The position numbers were made by a program, and so were the translations under genes. From Streptomyces sp. RKAG290 (GTDB lineage Bacteria > Actinomycetota > Actinomycetes > Streptomycetales > Streptomycetaceae), in contig NZ_JAJOZC010000001.1 of NCBI RefSeq assembly GCF_023701695.1, forward strand, positions 4,773,894-4,837,893: a DNA stretch of 64,000 nt. Reading direction: 5' to 3'. This document shows, one piece after another, positions 59,958 through 64,000 of this stretch (position 1 is the stretch's first letter; every line of letters begins with the position of its first letter). The notes under the pieces are model-generated. The model searched no databases. It saw only the letters and a program-made list of their open reading frames with translations, and was not told the DNA's origin.

Positions 59958-62398
59958 TTAGGTGAAGGACCGCAGGCGCAGGCTGTTCGTTACGACGAAG
60001 ACCGAGGAGAAGGCCATCGCCGCTCCTGCAATCATAGGGCTGAGCAGGCCAAATGCCGCAAGGGGTAGAGCAGCAACGTTGTAACCGAATGCCCAGAAAA
60101 GGTTGCCCCTGATGGTGGCCAGGGTCCGGCGGGCCAGACGGATGGCATCGGCGGCCACCTTGAGATCTCCACGAACGAGGGTCAGGTCGCTCGCCTCGAT
60201 CGCGGCGTCCGTGCCTGTGCCCATGGCCAGGCCGAGGTCGGCGGTGGCCAGTGCGGCGGCGTCGTTGACGCCGTCACCGACCATCGCGACCGCATGTCCC
60301 TCGGCCTGCAACCGCTCGATGACGTGCGCCTTCTCCTCGGGCAGCACCTCGGCACGGACCTCGTCGATGCCGACCGCGCGGGCCACGGAATCGGCCACTG
60401 CCCGGTTGTCGCCGGTCAGCAGGATCGGTGTCAGACCGAGTGCGCGGAGCCGCTCGACGGCCTCGGCGCTGGTGTCCTTGACCGCGTCCGCGACCTCCAG
60501 GACCGCCCGTGCCTCGCCGTCCCAGGCGACCGCGATCGCGGTACGGCCCTGGGCGGCCGCCTCCGTCAGGGCGGCGGAAAGAACTCCCGGTACGTCGATC
60601 CCGGCGTCGGCGAGGAGCCGGGGGCGGCCCACGAGGACGGTGTGGCCTTCGACGGTGCCTTGGACGCCGAGGCCGGGGATGTTGGTGAAGTTGTCGGGGG
60701 TGGGGAGGGGGTGGTGGTGCGGTTGGTGGCTGCGGTGGTGACGGCTTGGGCGATGGGGTGTTCGGAGGCGTGTTCCAGGGCGCCGGCGAGGTGGAGTGCG
60801 TGGGTTTCGGTGGTGCCGGGTGTGGTGTGGAGGGCGAGGAGGGTCATTTTGCCGGTGGTGACGGTGCCGGTCTTGTCGAGGACGATGGTGTCGATGCGGC
60901 GGGTGGTTTCCAGGACTTCGGGGCCTTTGATGAGGATGCCGAGCTGGGCGCCGCGTCCGGTGCCGACCATGAGGGCGGTGGGTGTGGCGAGGCCGAGGGC
61001 GCAGGGGCAGGCGATGATCAGTACGGCGACGGCGGCGGTGAACGAGGCGGTCAGGTCGTCGGTGATCAGCAGCCAGGAGACCAGGGTGGCCAGGGCGATG
61101 AGCAGGACCACCGGGACGAAGACCGCGGAGATCCGGTCCGCGAGGCGCTGGGCCGCCGCCTTCCCGTTCTGCGCGTCCTGGACCAGCTTCGCCATCCGGG
61201 CCAGCTGGGTGTCCGCGCCGATCCGGGTCGCCTCGACGACGAGCCGGCCGCCCGCGTTCAGCGTGGCGCCGGTGACCGGGTCGCCGACGCCGACCTCTAC
61301 GGGCACGGATTCGCCAGTGAGCATGGACGCGTCCAGGGCCGAGCTGCCCTCGACGACCGTGCCGTCGGTGGCGACCTTCTCGCCGGGGCGGACCACGAAG
61401 CGGTCGCCGACGGCGAGCCGGGCAACGGGGATACGCACTTCGGCGCCGCTGCGCAGGACCGCGACGTCCTTGGCACCCAGATGCATCAGCGCCCGCAGGG
61501 CGGAACCGGCCTTCCGCTTGGACTTCGCCTCCAGGTAGCGGCCCAGCAGGATGAAGGTGACGACTCCGGCGGCGACCTCCAGATAGATCGTGGAGGAGCC
61601 TTCGGAGCGGGAGGCCGTGAAGTCGAAGCCGTGCCGCATGCCGGGCATTCCCGCGTCACCGAGGAACAGCGCCCAGAGTGACCAGCCGAAGGCGGCGAGG
61701 GTGCCGACCGAGACGAGCGTGTCCATGGTGGCCGCGCCGTGCCGGAGGTTGGTCCAGGTAGCCCGGTGGAAGGGCAGCCCGCCCCAGACGACGACGGGGG
61801 CGGCGAGAGTGAGGGAGAGCCACTGCCAGTTGTCGAACTGCAACGCCGGGATCATCGCCATCGCGACCACGGGGGCGGCGAGGACGGCCGAGACGATGAG
61901 CCGCTGACGCAGGGAGTCCAGGGCGGCGGTGGGGGCGTCAGGGGTGGCTGGGGCGTCGGGGGCGGCCTGGGTGACCGCGGTGCTCGGGCTCGGGCCGTGC
62001 GCCGTACCTGAGCTGCCTGAGGCGGCTGTGGGGGCTGTGGTGCCCGGGTCTCCCGCCGCGTGCGGGACGGGCGGCGCGTCGGGGGCTGGGGCCTCAGCGG
62101 CCGGGGCTGGCGCCGGGGCCTCCGCGGTCGGCGCAGGGGTCGGTGCGGGGCGCGGCACCGGCTCCGCCGTGTAGCCGGTCTTCTTCACGGTGGCGATCAG
62201 ATCGGCGAGACCGGTCTGAGGGCCGAAGTTAACCCGGGCCTTCTCGGTGGCGTAATTGACGGTGGCGGTGACCCCGTCCATCCGGTTCAGCTTCTTCTCG
62301 ACGCGAGCCGCGCAGGAGGCGCAGGTCATCCCGCCGATGGTGAGCTCGGCCACCGAACTCTCCGCTGCCGGGGTGTCGGCCTCTGTTGCGCTGTGCAT
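59958..62398 (-). pseudogene. copA: Copper-exporting P1B-type ATPase CopA, frameshifted
   Basis: Start ATG at 62396-62398 (MHSATEADTPAAESS). N-terminal heavy-metal domain with GGMTCASCAARVEKKL, a long Pro/Ala linker (about residues 85-155), eight membrane helices with the CPC motif in IIACPCALGLATPTALM, DKTGT and GDGVNDAAAL. The frame breaks inside the nucleotide-binding domain: after NRTTTP it drifts, and the correct continuation (DNFTNIPGLGVQGTVEGHTV, then GRPRLLADAGIDVP) lies one base away. One base seems missing in the G runs at plus-strand 60696-60711. The rest is intact, so a sequencing deletion is likely. About 60640-61010 has a distinct codon style (few G-ending codons on the coding strand), suggesting recombination with another copA. 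Confidence 0.92.
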
Positions 62399-62504
62399 AT
62401 CCGAACTCCTGAAACGCCGACCGGGCCGTACCCCACCAGTATCTGCTGGTCGGTCCGGCCCGGTGGAAAAGGGGGCGGTGCGGGTGGAGCGGATCGCGGG
62501 GAGC

Positions 62505-62813
62505 TCAGGCCTGGCCTGCAAACTCGTAACCGGCCTCGTCGACGGCGGCGCGCACGGCCTGCTCGTCCAGAGGCGCCCGGGAGATCACCGTCACCCGACC
62601 GGTGGACGCCACGGCCTTCACCGAGGTGACACCCTCGATACCGGAGAGCTCCTCGGAGACGGCACCCTCGCAGTGTCCGCAGGTCATGCCGGTCACCTGG
62701 TAGACCGTGGTGACGCCGCCCTGCTGCGCGTCGGCGCCCGCACCGTCGTGGCAGGAGCCGCTGGGTGAGCAGCAGGAGCCGGTCGCCTGGGGGAGCTGGG
62801 TCTCGGCGGTCAT
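62505..62813 (-). CDS. copZ: CopZ-like copper chaperone
   Basis: 102 residues. The C-terminal 65 residues are a heavy-metal-associated domain with VTGMTCGHCEGAVSEELSGI (Cu(I)-binding CxxC). The N-terminal extension is Cys/His-rich (GSCCSPSGSCHDG), which is unusual and may add a second metal site. ATG at 62811-62813. It is upstream of copA on the same strand (106 bp), and a perfect CsoR-type palindrome lies 91 bp before it, so copper-induced expression of copZ-copA is expected. Confidence 0.94.
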   Translation of the reverse strand: MTAETQLPQATGSCCSPSGSCHDGAGADAQQGGVTTVYQVTGMTCGHCEGAVSEELSGIEGVTSVKAVASTGRVTVISRAPLDEQAVRAAVDEAGYEFAGQA

Positions 62814-62904
62814 TGTGTTCTCCTCTTCGACGAGCACAAATGGGTGTGGCGGCAGGGGCCCAGGGGGTTCCGGGAAGGCCGGTGCACCTCCACACTCAGG
62901 AGAC

Positions 62905-62924
62905 TATACCCCTAGGGGGTATAA
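62905..62924. promoter_or_regulatory. CsoR-type copper operator
   Basis: TATACCCCCTAGGGGGTATA is a perfect 20-bp palindrome, identical in core to CsoR sites (TAnnCCCCnnnnGGGGnnTA type). It lies between copZ and the divergent alcohol dehydrogenase. The csoR gene itself is not in the window. Confidence 0.9.
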
Positions 62925-63043
62925 ATGCGAGCGGCCCGGACTCGCTGTCGGCCATTCGGGGGAGTGCGGGCCTGCGGCGCGCAGGGCGGCGGCGCGTAGA
63001 TTCGGCCGTCCGGAGAACGGGGCGCGGGTGAAGGGTGGGGCAC

Positions 63044-64000
63044 ATGCGGGCAGTGGTGTTCGAGGAGTTCGGGCAGGAGGCCCGGGTCCGGAACGTGGCG
63101 GATCCCAGCCCCTCCCGTCAGGGGGTGGTGGTCCGGGTCGAGGCCACCGGGCTGTGCCGCAGCGACTGGCACGGCTGGATGGGCCACGATCCAGACATCA
63201 CCCTCCCGCATGTGCCCGGACACGAACTGGCGGGTGTGGTCGAGGCGGTGGGGAAGGACGTCGTCGGCCACCGGCCGGGCGACCGGGTCACCGTCCCCTT
63301 CATCTGCGCCTGCGGCCGCTGCTCCGCCTGCGCAGCCGGGGCCCAGCAGGTCTGCGAGCGCCAGACCCAGCCGGGCTTCACCCACTGGGGATCGTTCGCC
63401 GAGTACGTCGCACTGGAACAGGCCGACGTCAATCTGGTCTCCGTGCCCGACGGGATGTCGTTCGGTACGGCCGCCGGCCTCGGGTGCCGGTTCGCCACGG
63501 CGTTCCGGGCCGTGGTGGCCCGGGGCCGGGTGGCCGCGGGTGAATGGGTCGCCGTGCACGGCTGCGGCGGGGTCGGGCTCTCGGCCGTGATGATCGCGGT
63601 GGCCTGCGGCGCCCGGGTGGTCGCGGTCGACGTCTCGCCGGACGCCCTTCGGCTGGCCCGGACGCTCGGCGCGGTGGAGTGCGTGGACGCCTCCGCGCAC
63701 CCGGAGGGGGCCGGCGAGACGGTGCGCGAACTCACGGGTGGGGGTGCCCAGTTGTCGCTGGACGCCCTGGGGTCGCCGGTCACCTGTGCGGCCTCGGTCC
63801 GGAGCCTGCGCCGACAGGGGCGTCATGTGCAGGTCGGGCTGCTTCCGTCGGCGGCCGGCGACCCCGTCGTACCCATGGCGAGGGTGATCGCCCTGGAGCT
63901 GGAGGTGCTCGGCAGCCACGGCATGGCCGCGCACGCCTACCCGCCGATGATGGACATGGTCCGGGCCGGCACCCTGCGCCCCGATCTGCTGGTGACCTCC
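63044..64000 (+). CDS. Zinc-dependent alcohol dehydrogenase (MDR family), partial at right edge
   Basis: 319 residues are present and the frame is open to the window end. Catalytic zinc ligands are in TGLCRSDWHGW and VPGHELAG; the structural zinc lobe has four Cys (CACGRCSACAAGAQQVC). The Rossmann motif is HGCGGVGLSAVMIA. ATG 63044 follows AAGGGTGGGG. NAD(P)-dependent oxidation of an alcohol, substrate unknown. It diverges from copZ and shares its control region, but no copper link is established. Confidence 0.92.
   Translation, partial: MRAVVFEEFGQEARVRNVADPSPSRQGVVVRVEATGLCRSDWHGWMGHDPDITLPHVPGHELAGVVEAVGKDVVGHRPGDRVTVPFICACGRCSACAAGAQQVCERQTQPGFTHWGSFAEYVALEQADVNLVSVPDGMSFGTAAGLGCRFATAFRAVVARGRVAAGEWVAVHGCGGVGLSAVMIAVACGARVVAVDVSPDALRLARTLGAVECVDASAHPEGAGETVRELTGGGAQLSLDALGSPVTCAASVRSLRRQGRHVQVGLLPSAAGDPVVPMARVIALELEVLGSHGMAAHAYPPMMDMVRAGTLRPDLLVTS

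Overview
The window is a high-GC actinobacterial chromosome segment, almost certainly from a Streptomyces core region. Gene order and content match the Streptomyces coelicolor neighbourhood that runs from the cellobiose regulator cebR through ornA-adpA, glmS, hexA, the desferrioxamine locus, the leucine-catabolism (liu) operon and on to citA. Supporting signs are the TTA codon in adpA, CebR, DasR, iron-box and CsoR-type operators, and GTG starts with GGAGG-like ribosome sites.

Layout. 1-6.3 kb: tail of a GH1 beta-glucosidase, CebR with its operator, tRNA-His, ornA (frameshifted) and adpA, a small membrane protein, a universal stress protein, and an acetate permease. 6.3-11.8 kb: glmS with a small partner gene, a DasR-type site, the GH20 hexosaminidase hexA, and a siderophore-binding lipoprotein under an iron box. 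The desABCD and desF genes expected between the last two are absent. 12-19.3 kb: a GNAT acetyltransferase, the acdH-hmgL-mccA-mccB leucine operon and its divergent TetR regulator. 19.4-22.5 kb: a probable accessory surface-glycosylation pair (GT2-GtrA fusion plus a DUF6056/GtrC-like membrane protein). 22.5-30 kb: a phosphatase-like protein, a CDF transporter, thioesterase II, an acyl-CoA dehydrogenase, a PucR regulator and a sodium:solute symporter. 30-35 kb: accessory DNA with a TMEM175 channel, an XRE/DUF397 pair, an unknown-family gene with a broken paralogue, a SUKH-4 immunity gene and low-GC debris. 35-48.7 kb: a ureohydrolase and a ThDP enzyme that share an operator with the PucR-symporter pair, a serine hydrolase, a fused heterodimer-type ABC exporter, small secreted proteins, an S37 peptidase, a GH3 N-acetylglucosaminidase and a LysR gene. 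48.7-55 kb: an EamA transporter and a LacI-controlled sugar-catabolic cluster (Gfo/Idh/MocA, DUF993, two TIM-barrel isomerase-like proteins). 55-64 kb: DUF937, RecD2-like helicase, citrate synthase, CopA/CopZ with a CsoR-type palindrome, and the start of an alcohol dehydrogenase.

Functional links. CebR and DasR sites tie cellobiose and chitin/peptidoglycan sugar use (hexA, GH3) to amino-sugar synthesis (glmS). The liu operon feeds leucine carbon to acetyl-CoA, where citA acts. A conserved inverted repeat, GGATGRTTCATCC-N18-GGAYGAA, precedes both pucR/symporter and the ureohydrolase/ThDP-enzyme operon, which suggests one regulon now split by about 5 kb of accessory DNA.

Quality note. Five genes (orn, the 32.6-33.5 kb gene, the EamA gene, the 49.7-50.5 kb TIM-barrel gene, copA) each carry what looks like a single missing base in a G/C run. 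This pattern fits systematic sequencing deletions better than five independent pseudogenes.
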